The notes beneath the pieces were generated by a model. The model was not told the origin of the DNA and made no database searches. It saw only the letters and a program-made list of their open reading frames with translations. This document shows positions 6,602 through 13,113 of a stretch of DNA of 14,432 bases, in pieces. This DNA comes from DASPLH01 sp035627675. GTDB taxonomy: Bacteria > Acidobacteriota > Terriglobia > Terriglobales > Acidobacteriaceae. The stretch covers positions 1-14,432 of the forward strand of contig DASPLH010000088.1 of NCBI GenBank assembly GCA_035627675.1, written 5' to 3'. Within the stretch, counting starts at the first letter, position 1, and the number at the start of each line of letters is the position of its first letter. Made by a program: the position numbers and the translations under genes.

Positions 6602-7159
6602 TTACATGATCAGGTCGTTGGTGCGGCGCACCACCGGGTGCTGCATCTCCTGGAGATCGTTTTTGACCATGTTGAGGCCGAAGACGCAGGCCTCGAACTC
6701 GCGCGCCAGCTTGGCGAACATCGGCGCTACCTTCCTGTACTCGAACTGGTCGAACTTCGAGACCACGTAGTAGCTCTCCTTGCCGGCCTTCATCAGATCG
6801 ACGAAGCTCTCCAGCCGGTGACGCCTGAGCCGGAACCGGTTGATGCTCTCGGGGAACATGCCGCTAAAGAACAGCGTGTAGTCGCCGATATGCTTGCGTA
6901 CCTCGCGCTCGCGTTCGAACGAGGGAGCTTCTCCGAACACCGGGTCAGCCTGCAACAGCATCTCGCCCACGTCATGCAGCGGACGCCCAGCCCCGTCGCG
7001 GATCCTGTAGAGCTGCCGGCAATCGCAGAAGTCCGTGAGCACATCAGCCACATATTGCTTTACGTTTGCGTCCCGCAGCCCAACCTCCCGGTCGAAGTGA
7101 GCGTTCACGAGTTCCACGAACAGCAGCCGCAACGGATGCGGCTCCGGAATCGATCCCAT
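6602..7159 (-). CDS. Conserved-looking protein of unknown function
   Basis: 185 residues from the ATG at 7159, supported by a strong purine-rich ribosome site (GGGGGAGGAAG) at 7168-7178; the frame continues upstream but through repeat sequence that is not protein-like. It has no signal peptide or membrane helix, so it is cytoplasmic. The composition is charged, with likely long helices (ERFEREREVRKHIGDYTLFF-like middle, KFDQFEYRKVAPMFAKLAREFE near the C-terminus), several aromatic residues and a CDC pair near residue 46. I do not recognise a domain or an active-site motif. It converges on rsmD, with 24 bp between the stops and no clear hairpin there. Gene reality is well supported by length, start and codon composition; function is unknown. 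Confidence 0.75.
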   Translation of the reverse strand: MGSIPEPHPLRLLFVELVNAHFDREVGLRDANVKQYVADVLTDFCDCRQLYRIRDGAGRPLHDVGEMLLQADPVFGEAPSFEREREVRKHIGDYTLFFSGMFPESINRFRLRRHRLESFVDLMKAGKESYYVVSKFDQFEYRKVAPMFAKLAREFEACVFGLNMVKNDLQEMQHPVVRRTNDLIM

Positions 7160-7253
7160 GACCTGTCTTCCTCCCCCGATCACAACGATGTGTGACGGGT
7201 ATGTAGCGCAGTTCCCTTCGCTCCCGCAAGACTCAAATGTGAGTCGTACTTGA

Positions 7254-7342
7254 GGTTCAAGTTTCAAAGTCTCCAGCTCGAGTTTGAACGATGAGTTGAG
7301 GGCCATCCGGCTCGAAGCTGGAAACCTGAAACTCGAAACTGG
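7254..7342. repeat. Imperfect inverted repeat, about 34-bp arms
   Basis: The left arm (7254-7289) reverse-complemented aligns with the right arm (7310-7342) at most positions. Both contain the series CTCGA-GCTGG-A..AC-TGAAACT-GAA. The arms are rich in GAAAC/GTTTC elements. Transcribed, this would form a long imperfect hairpin with a loop of about 20 bases. It has no T tail, so it is not a simple terminator and looks more like an intergenic REP-type palindrome. Confidence 0.6.
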
Positions 7343-7364
7343 TTCTTGCTCGAAACTGGTTCTT
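7332..7364. repeat. 17-bp tandem duplication
   Basis: CTCGAAACTGGTTCTTG at 7332-7348 is repeated immediately at 7349-7364, identical over 16 bases. It overlaps the right arm of the inverted repeat and looks like a recent slippage duplication. Confidence 0.8.
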
Positions 7365-7492
7365 TCTTGGAACCCGGCCATGCTGCATGGGTTGTGCATC
7401 CATGGCGCGAGTGCCGCACCTATGTCAGCCGGCAACCTGGTCGAGTGCTAAAGTGTGCGGGTCCGGAAGTGCACACTCCCGATGGGGGTCTT

Positions 7493-7882
7493 ATGCAGCG
7501 ACAGAACATATCCGGCAATGCGCCTTGGGAAGCAGTGGTTGGGTACTCGCGTGCGGTAAAGGTCGGGCCACACCTCCATGTGAGCGGCACAACGGCCACC
7601 GGCGCGGACGGCACTCTGCTCGGAGTTGGCGACGCCTACGAGCAAGCCATGCAGACGTTCCGCAACATCGAGGCGGCGCTCGCGAAGGCCGGTGCGTCGA
7701 TGAAAGACGTCGTGCGCACCCGGATGTTTGTTGTCCGGCATGAGGACTGGGAGGCGGTCGGACGCGCGCATGGCGAGTTCTTCCGCGACGTACGCCCTTG
7801 CGCCACCATGGTCGGCGTTCCCTGGCTGGTGGACGAGCGAATGCTGGTCGAAATCGAGGTCGAGGCGTTCATTCCAGAGTGA
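7493..7882 (+). CDS. RidA (YjgF/YER057c/UK114) superfamily protein
   Basis: 129 residues from ATG 7493, with GGGGG six bases before it; the upstream in-frame extension runs through repeat DNA and is rejected. The family fold is evident: beta strand GYSRAVKVGPHLHVSGTTA, the DAYEQAMQTFRNIEAALAKAGASMKDVVRTRMFV helix-strand block, and the C-terminal ATMVGVPWLVDERMLVEIEVEAF strands. The length is that of a single-domain trimer-forming member. RidA proper hydrolyses reactive enamine/imine intermediates and needs an arginine in a P-A-R-S/T context; here the matching segment reads R-P-C-A-T-M, so that arginine appears absent. This suggests one of the subgroups without classical imine deaminase activity, with unknown substrate. 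No metabolic gene is adjacent. Confidence 0.88.
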   Translation: MQRQNISGNAPWEAVVGYSRAVKVGPHLHVSGTTATGADGTLLGVGDAYEQAMQTFRNIEAALAKAGASMKDVVRTRMFVVRHEDWEAVGRAHGEFFRDVRPCATMVGVPWLVDERMLVEIEVEAFIPE

Positions 7883-8009
7883 AACAAGCATCTGCCGAAG
7901 ACCTTGGATTGAGGCATTTGCCTGCGAAGGCGAAATATAGCGGAACTTTTGGTTGCAGGAGGAGTCTAGTCCTTCGTACCATACCCGCTTCATACCCACG
8001 GAGTCTCAT

Positions 8010-8423
8010 ATGAGCATTCTGGATTTCTGTGCCGCCGATCCGGCGGCAGTATCTCTCACCGCCAGCGCTGCCGATGCCATCGAGGCAATGATCAACCGTC
8101 GCATGGGTGCCGCGGCAATCGTGGATGACAACGGCATTGTTGCCGGGATCTTCACCGAACGCGACGTGATGCGCAAAGTCGCCCTGAGCGGGCGCGACCC
8201 TCATTCGATACCGGTGCGCGAGGTGATGACTTCGCCGGTCGTGCTGGCGACGAAGGGGACGAGCATCGCCGAGGCGCTCCAAGTCATGATCGACCATCAG
8301 AAGCGTCACCTGCCCGTCGTGGAAGACGACGGCAAGTTGATCGGAATCCTTTCGATCCGCCACGTTCTCGAGCGCAAGGTGGACGAACTCACCCGTCAGA
8401 TCGCGGAAGGCGCGAGAGCCTGA
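8010..8423 (+). CDS. Stand-alone two-CBS-domain protein
   Basis: 137 residues from ATG 8010, chosen because GGAG precedes it by seven bases and because homologous proteins begin close to the first CBS strand. CBS1 spans about 5-60 and ends in GIFTERDVMRKV, the G-x-x-T/S-x-x-D pattern that contacts the ribose of bound adenosine nucleotides. CBS2 spans about 70-128 and ends in GILSIRHVLERKV, where the aspartate position is histidine. The protein is thus a Bateman pair with probably one canonical nucleotide site. Such proteins act as cytoplasmic energy or nucleotide sensors for a separate partner, which is not identifiable here. It may be co-transcribed with the RidA-like gene 127 bp upstream, or start from its own promoter. 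A terminator-like hairpin follows at 8450-8470. Confidence 0.9.
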   Translation: MSILDFCAADPAAVSLTASAADAIEAMINRRMGAAAIVDDNGIVAGIFTERDVMRKVALSGRDPHSIPVREVMTSPVVLATKGTSIAEALQVMIDHQKRHLPVVEDDGKLIGILSIRHVLERKVDELTRQIAEGARA

Positions 8424-8449
8424 GGAAGCCGGGGCCGTCAGTTGCAGGT

Positions 8450-8470
8450 GGCCGGGCGCTTTGCCCGGCC
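8450..8470 (+). terminator. Terminator-like hairpin after the CBS gene
   Basis: An 8-bp GC stem (8450-8457 with 8463-8470, loop GCTTT) followed by TTGACGTTTT. The T tract is interrupted, so termination may be partial, but the position between the CBS gene and the hslV promoter fits. Confidence 0.6.
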
Positions 8471-8512
8471 TTGACGTTTTGCGGCTTGCAGTGGCCGACC
8501 CGGACCCGCTGC

Positions 8513-8518
8513 TATAAT
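8513..8518 (+). promoter_or_regulatory. -10 box (TATAAT) of the hslVU promoter
   Basis: A consensus TATAAT ends 14 bases before the hslV ATG. No consensus -35 is found at 16-18 bp (the best nearby is TTGCAG at 8486-8491, spacer 21). A start about seven bases downstream would leave a leader of only 7-9 bases. Confidence 0.55.
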
Positions 8519-8532
8519 CGTTGATTAGTCTC

Positions 8533-9105
8533 ATGGCACGGAAAGAACCTGTCGCCCTCCTGCGCGGCTCCGCCCCGCGTATCCGCTCTACAACCGTTCT
8601 GTGTGTCCGCCGCGACGGCAAGGTGGTCATGGCCGGAGACGGCCAGGTCACTCTGGGCGACCACATCATCAAACAGGGTGCGCGCAAGATCCGGCGGCTG
8701 TACCAGGACAAGATCCTTGCCGGGTTTGCCGGCTCGACGGCCGACGCCTTCTCGCTGTTCGCGCGCTTCGAGACCAAGCTGGAGCAGTATGCCGGGAACC
8801 TCGGCCGCTCCGCCGTCGAACTCGCGAAAGATTGGCGAACCGACAAGACCTTGCGCCAGCTGGAAGCGCTGCTGGTGGTCGCCGATAAGAACCAGACGTA
8901 CCTGCTCAGCGGCCAGGGCGACGTGATCGAGCCCGACAACAACATCGCTGCCATCGGCAGCGGAGGCCCGTTCGCGGTTTCGGCCGCGACGGCCCTCATG
9001 CAGTACACGCAGCTGAGCGCCCGCGAGATCGCCGAGGCGGCGATGAAGGTCGCGGGGCAGACCTGCATTTATACGAACGAGAATTTCACGATTGAAGAGC
9101 TGTAA
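8533..9105 (+). CDS. hslV: HslV (ClpQ) proteasome-like peptidase subunit
   Basis: 190 residues from ATG 8533. HslV is a threonine protease forming a double hexamer that degrades substrates unfolded by HslU. The conserved block TTVLCVRRDGKVVMAGDGQVTLG is present, with the catalytic threonine at residue 20 and the lysine in the IIKQGARKIRRL segment. The later motifs AGFAGSTADAF, LAKDWRTDKTLRQLEALL and GSGGPFAVSAATALM match the family. Unlike E. coli, where the threonine directly follows Met1, here 19 residues (MARKEPVALLRGSAPRIRS) precede it and must be removed. No ATG, GTG or TTG lies closer to the threonine, so this cannot be a start error. There is no Shine-Dalgarno before the ATG. hslU follows after 40 bp. 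Confidence 0.95.
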   Translation: MARKEPVALLRGSAPRIRSTTVLCVRRDGKVVMAGDGQVTLGDHIIKQGARKIRRLYQDKILAGFAGSTADAFSLFARFETKLEQYAGNLGRSAVELAKDWRTDKTLRQLEALLVVADKNQTYLLSGQGDVIEPDNNIAAIGSGGPFAVSAATALMQYTQLSAREIAEAAMKVAGQTCIYTNENFTIEEL

Positions 9106-9145
9106 CGGCTTGCGGCCCGCCGCCCGGCCGGATGGAGTCTAAGCA

Positions 9146-10585
9146 GTGGCTATCTACCTGCCCCAAACTTTGGAAGAAGAGCAGATCACACTCGACGAAC
9201 TGACGCCGCGCGAGATCGTATCCGAGCTCGACAAGCATGTGGTCGGCCAGCATGAAGCCAAGCGCGCAGTGGCCATTGCCCTGCGCAACCGCATGCGCCG
9301 CCAGAAGCTGCCGCCCGACATGGCCGAAGAGGTCATGCCGAAGAACATCATCATGATCGGGCCCACGGGCGTCGGCAAAACCGAAATCGCGCGCCGCCTG
9401 GCCAAGCTCGCGAACTCACCCTTCCTCAAAGTCGAAGCCAGTAAATTCACCGAGGTCGGTTACGTGGGCCGCGACGTGGAGTCGATGATCCGCGACCTGA
9501 TCGAGATCTCGATCGACATGGTGCGCGAAGAGAAGATGGAGGACGTCGCGGACAAGGCTGAGCTGAACGCCGAAGAGCGGCTGCTCGACCTGCTGCTGCC
9601 CTCCATTCCCGCCCCGGCTCCGGCCTACGAAGCCAGCAGCAGCACCACCACCGCCATCGGGTTTGGCTCGCAGCCGGTGCTCACGGGCACGGGCGATGCG
9701 ACCAGCTCGCGCACCCGCGAGAAACTGCGCCAGCAGTTGCGCGAAGGCAAGCTCGACGACCGCATCGTCGAGATCGAAGTCCGCGAGAAGAACATGCCCG
9801 CCTTCGAGATCATCTCGAACCAGGGCGTGGAAGAGATGGACGTCAACATCAAGGACATGCTGCCCAACATCTTCGGCCAGCGCACGAAAAAGCGGAAGAT
9901 GAAGGTCAGCGAGGCCTTCGACTACCTGATCGCCGAAGAAGAGCAGCGCTTGATCGACATGGACCAGGTGACGCGGACGGCGCTCGAGCGCGTTGAGCAA
10001 TCGGGCATCATCTTCCTCGATGAGATCGACAAGATCGCCGGGCGCGAAGGCGGACACGGCCCCGACGTCTCGCGGGAAGGCGTGCAGCGCGACATCCTGC
10101 CGATCGTGGAAGGCACGACGATCAACACCCGCTACGGCATGGTTCGCACCGATCACATCCTGTTCATCGCCGCCGGAGCGTTCCACGTCTCGAAGCCGAG
10201 CGACCTGATCCCGGAACTCCAGGGACGCTTCCCCATCCGTGTCGAACTGAAGTCGCTGACCGTCGAGGACTTCATCAAGATCCTGACCGAACCCAAGTCG
10301 TCGCTGGTGAAGCAGTACACGGCGCTGCTGGAGACCGAGGGCCTGAAGCTGGAATTCACCGAAGATTCGCTGAAAGAGATCGCGAACTTTGCGGCCCGGG
10401 TGAACGAGTCCACCGAGAACATCGGCGCTCGCCGCCTGCACACGATCATGGAGCGCGTGCTGGACGAGGTCAGCTTCAATGCTCCCGATATGAAGGACAA
10501 GGACGTGAAGATCGACGCGGCATACGTCACCAAGACCCTGGCCGATATTGCGAAGGACCAGGATCTGTCCCGCTACATCCTGTAA
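9146..10585 (+). CDS. hslU: HslU (ClpY) AAA+ unfoldase
   Basis: 479 residues from a GTG at 9146, with TGGAG eight bases upstream. HslU is the hexameric ATPase that recognises and unfolds substrates and feeds them to HslV. Seen in order: N-terminal LTPREIVSELDKHVVGQHEAKRAVAIALRNR, Walker A GPTGVGKT (72-79), the GYVGRDVESMIRDL pore-loop region, the family-specific I domain (about 110-245), Walker B IIFLDE (288-293), the GAFHVSKPSDLIPELQGRFPIRVEL sensor/arginine-finger region, sensor 2 GARRLHTIMERVLDEVSF (about 427-444), and the C-terminus DLSRYIL, which docks into HslV. It is about 35 residues longer than E. coli HslU, mostly through a Ser/Thr/Pro/Ala-rich stretch in the I domain (about 153-185). 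Co-transcribed with hslV. Confidence 0.97.
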   Translation: MAIYLPQTLEEEQITLDELTPREIVSELDKHVVGQHEAKRAVAIALRNRMRRQKLPPDMAEEVMPKNIIMIGPTGVGKTEIARRLAKLANSPFLKVEASKFTEVGYVGRDVESMIRDLIEISIDMVREEKMEDVADKAELNAEERLLDLLLPSIPAPAPAYEASSSTTTAIGFGSQPVLTGTGDATSSRTREKLRQQLREGKLDDRIVEIEVREKNMPAFEIISNQGVEEMDVNIKDMLPNIFGQRTKKRKMKVSEAFDYLIAEEEQRLIDMDQVTRTALERVEQSGIIFLDEIDKIAGREGGHGPDVSREGVQRDILPIVEGTTINTRYGMVRTDHILFIAAGAFHVSKPSDLIPELQGRFPIRVELKSLTVEDFIKILTEPKSSLVKQYTALLETEGLKLEFTEDSLKEIANFAARVNESTENIGARRLHTIMERVLDEVSFNAPDMKDKDVKIDAAYVTKTLADIAKDQDLSRYIL

Positions 10586-10602
10586 ACCGTCGAGCTTTCA
10601 AG

Positions 10603-10633
10603 CGGCAGACCTTCGGGTCTGCCGTTTTGTTTT
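10603..10633 (+). terminator. Intrinsic terminator of hslVU
   Basis: A perfect 9-bp stem (10603-10611 with 10616-10624) closed by a UUCG tetraloop and followed by TTTTGTTTTT, 18 bases after the hslU stop. A textbook rho-independent terminator. Confidence 0.92.
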
Positions 10634-10643
10634 TCGCGCAAAC

Positions 10644-10670
10644 AAAAACGCGCCAGGCGAACCTGGCGCG
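10644..10670 (-). terminator. Intrinsic terminator of the cytochrome gene
   Basis: A 9-bp stem (10649-10657 with 10662-10670). On the minus strand its loop reads TTCG and it is followed by TTTTTGTTTG. It lies 23 bases past the cytochrome stop and stands back to back with the hslVU terminator. Confidence 0.88.
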
Positions 10671-10692
10671 CTCGACGTTGGTCCTGTTCGGA

Positions 10693-11055
10693 CTAGACGT
10701 TGCCCTTCTGGTGGCACTCGGTGCACTTCGTCGGTCCCTTTGCGACCTTCTTGTGGCAGTCGATGCAGTTGGCGTGGAGAGCGGTCTTCGCGTCCGACTT
10801 AACAGGAGCGACAACCTTGCTGGTGTGGCAATCCTGACACTTCTGGTGCGGGGTGGCCAGCGGCTTCTCAGCCTTGTTAGCGTGGTGGCAGTCAGCGCAC
10901 TTCGCAACCTTGACGTGGGCCGGGTGGTCGAACTTCACGCCGCCCATCGGAGCGCCCTTCAGGATTACGGTGCCGGGAGCCGTTTCACCCGCGAACAACA
11001 TGGTCGCGAACAGGATGACGGTAAGTCCAAGAATTACGACAAATGCCTTTTTCAC
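10693..11055 (-). CDS. Periplasmic tetrahaem c-type cytochrome (class III, c3/c7-like)
   Basis: 120 residues from the GTG at 11055, chosen because GGAGG (11062-11066) lies seven bases before it and the protein then starts with a clean signal peptide (MKKAFVVILGLTVILFATMLFAG). A GTG at 11073 would put the ribosome site inside the coding region. Four CxxCH haem-attachment motifs are seen: CADCH, CQDCH, CIDCH and CTECH. Extra histidines that could be second axial ligands occur in FDHPAH, in the HH following the first motif, in ATPHQ and in TALHAN. Such small low-potential multihaem proteins shuttle electrons in the periplasm in anaerobic or extracellular respiration. No reductase gene is adjacent, so the partner is unknown. 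Haem attachment needs reduced cysteines, a job the CcdA/TlpA operon in this window could do. Confidence 0.93.
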   Translation of the reverse strand: MKKAFVVILGLTVILFATMLFAGETAPGTVILKGAPMGGVKFDHPAHVKVAKCADCHHANKAEKPLATPHQKCQDCHTSKVVAPVKSDAKTALHANCIDCHKKVAKGPTKCTECHQKGNV

Positions 11056-11116
11056 GAAAATCCTCCAATGCACATTTCAAGAACAACAAAACCTTTTACG
11101 ACTACACCAGGTTGTG

Positions 11117-11122
11117 ATTATA
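11117..11122 (-). promoter_or_regulatory. Possible -10 box of the cytochrome gene
   Basis: TATAAT on the minus strand, 61 bp before the GTG start, giving a leader of about 55 bases. No convincing -35 is seen at the right spacing, so support is partial. Confidence 0.35.
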
Positions 11123-11242
11123 GGAAACGGCCTCAACTCGGGATGTGATATGTAACCAGTGATTCCGTGACGTGCCGCCGAAAGCCGCAACCGGAGCGCT
11201 CTCGCCGGGGGTGCACAATCAGCTACTCCCGAGTTCACTAAC

Positions 11243-11269
11243 AAAAAACCCCGGCGCCTGGCCGGGGTT
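11243..11269 (-). terminator. Intrinsic terminator of the YacL-like gene
   Basis: A 9-bp stem (11247-11255 with 11261-11269, loop of five). On the minus strand the GC-rich stem is followed by six T residues. It begins 19 bases past the stop at 11288. Confidence 0.9.
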
Positions 11270-11287
11270 GCTGCCGCGAAAGTTACT

Positions 11288-12436
<1,149 letters not shown>

Positions 12437-12441
12437 GCAAA

Positions 12442-12457
12442 CCTCCTACTGGGGAGG
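12442..12457 (-). promoter_or_regulatory. Hairpin masking the YacL-gene ribosome binding site
   Basis: On the minus strand CCTCC (12457-12453), a six-base loop CCAGTA and GGAGG (12446-12442) can pair fully. The second arm is the Shine-Dalgarno of the TTG-initiated YacL-like gene. Pairing would hide the ribosome site, so this is a candidate translational switch. Confidence 0.45.
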
Positions 12458-12714
12458 CACATGCTTGTCGCGATCCGCCACAGACCGGGTCCTTCCGCCA
12501 CCCGCCGAATCCCCATCGACCGGCTGCGGTGACCTGGTACAAGCCGACGGGCTCCATGGACCGAGCAACTGCTGACTGCAACTCGGATCGTCACAAGTAC
12601 GGCCCGAACTAGACGTCCCCAGACGCCAAGTAAAGCGGAGCGAGTATGAATGGTGCCCCGCCGTGCCGTCTCGCGACGGCACCACTGCCAAAGTAGGCGA
12701 AGTATATACCACCG

Positions 12715-13090
12715 TGGTTGAAGTCTCCGTGCTTCCACTACTTTACGAGCACGGCGCACCAGTCTTACCAACCTGGCGCAAGTACCCCAGAGGGTTCGGC
12801 GTAACCCGAACCGTAAACCCCTTTGGATGCGATTCGCGTTGACCGAACAGAGAAGAGGCGGCAACTTGGAATTGCAGCGCAGTGCAGACATTGCTGCCCC
12901 GGACATGCGGAAGCCAGCGCCACGGCGCTTTGGAAGAACAGGGTCCCAGGTTCCGCTCCGGTTGAGGGTACAAGTTTTTGGCCGCCCCGAAAGGGGAAAT
13001 GATGAGCGGCCATGCTCTCCCAGTACGTAGGGAGACTGGAGACCGGCGCAGATATTCTCGGGGGAGAACATGCGCCGGTTTTTCTTTTTT
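12715..13090 (+). ncRNA. Candidate structured non-coding RNA or attenuated leader
   Basis: The plus strand carries a run of stable hairpins ending in a strong terminator, with no protein gene upstream on that strand back to the hslVU terminator at 10633. The bases AGTCTCC at 12722-12728 can pair with GGAGACT at 13031-13037, which would close the whole segment into one domain of about 315 bases. A possible -10 (TATATA, 12703-12708) would start transcription near 12715; the 5' end is therefore approximate. Hallmarks of RNase P RNA, tmRNA (tag and tRNA-like ends) and SRP RNA were looked for and not found. The alternative is a long leader that regulates the oxidoreductase gene at 13114 by attenuation. 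Confidence 0.4.
13042..13090 (+). terminator. Strong plus-strand intrinsic terminator
   Basis: A 9-bp stem ACCGGCGCA/TGCGCCGGT (13042-13050 with 13071-13079) carries an inner 5-bp stem (13055-13059 with 13064-13068) and runs into TTTTTCTTTTTT. It ends 15-24 bases before the oxidoreductase ATG codons, and no plus-strand protein gene lies in front of it. Confidence 0.88.
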
Positions 13091-13113
13091 CGCTACCTAC
13101 TACAATGGCTGCC

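Larger units (their letters stand above)
7160..7492. other. 333-bp divergent spacer with repeat sequences
   Basis: The spacer between the minus-strand unknown gene and the RidA-like gene holds a large imperfect inverted repeat and a 17-bp tandem duplication (listed separately). It must also hold promoters for both genes, but no convincing -35/-10 pair was found. The plus-strand frame upstream of 7493 is open but derives from the repeat sequence and is not taken as coding. Confidence 0.5.
12437..13104. other. 668-bp hairpin-rich region without a convincing protein gene
   Basis: Open frames here are short, arginine/serine-rich and without ribosome sites. The region contains the minus-strand leader of the YacL-like gene and several strong hairpins, and ends in a plus-strand terminator. 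The hairpins are 12663-12682 (8-bp stem, TCGC loop), 12727-12754 (7-bp stem), 12793-12812 (7-bp stem), 12980-13011 (GGCCGC/GCGGCC enclosing CCC-GAAA-GGG) and 13016-13035 (6-bp stem). A TATATA at 12703-12708 is the only promoter-like AT-rich spot and could serve either strand. Confidence 0.6.

Noticed and set aside
7346..7492. 49-codon upstream extension of the RidA-like gene
   Set aside because: It begins inside the repeat sequence, encodes nothing like the family, and ATG 7493 has a good ribosome site.
9416..10441. 341-codon minus-strand open frame within hslU
   Set aside because: Antisense to the unmistakable HslU coding sequence; no ribosome site or domain.
12446..12712. 88-codon minus-strand frame just upstream of the YacL-like gene
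   Set aside because: Ser/Arg/Gly/Pro-rich composition, no ribosome site, and it runs through the perfect hairpin at 12663-12682; more likely untranslated leader.
12750..12830. tRNA-like D-arm (CCAG/CTGG) on the minus strand
   Set aside because: No matching anticodon arm, T-arm with conserved loop bases or acceptor stem could be assembled.
12827..13030. 67-codon plus-strand frame in the hairpin-rich region
   Set aside because: Arginine-rich, no ribosome site, and crosses the structured 12980-13011 hairpin; not protein-like.
12600..13090. tmRNA, RNase P RNA or SRP RNA
   Set aside because: The tag and tRNA-like ends of tmRNA, the GAGGAAAGTCC core of RNase P RNA and the GGAAGG-type SRP apical loop were looked for on both strands and not found, so no named class is assigned.
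13012..13113. Upstream ATG at 13012 as the start of the oxidoreductase
   Set aside because: The frame is open, but the 34 extra codons span the terminator hairpin and T tract, and the family starts at MKAIV.
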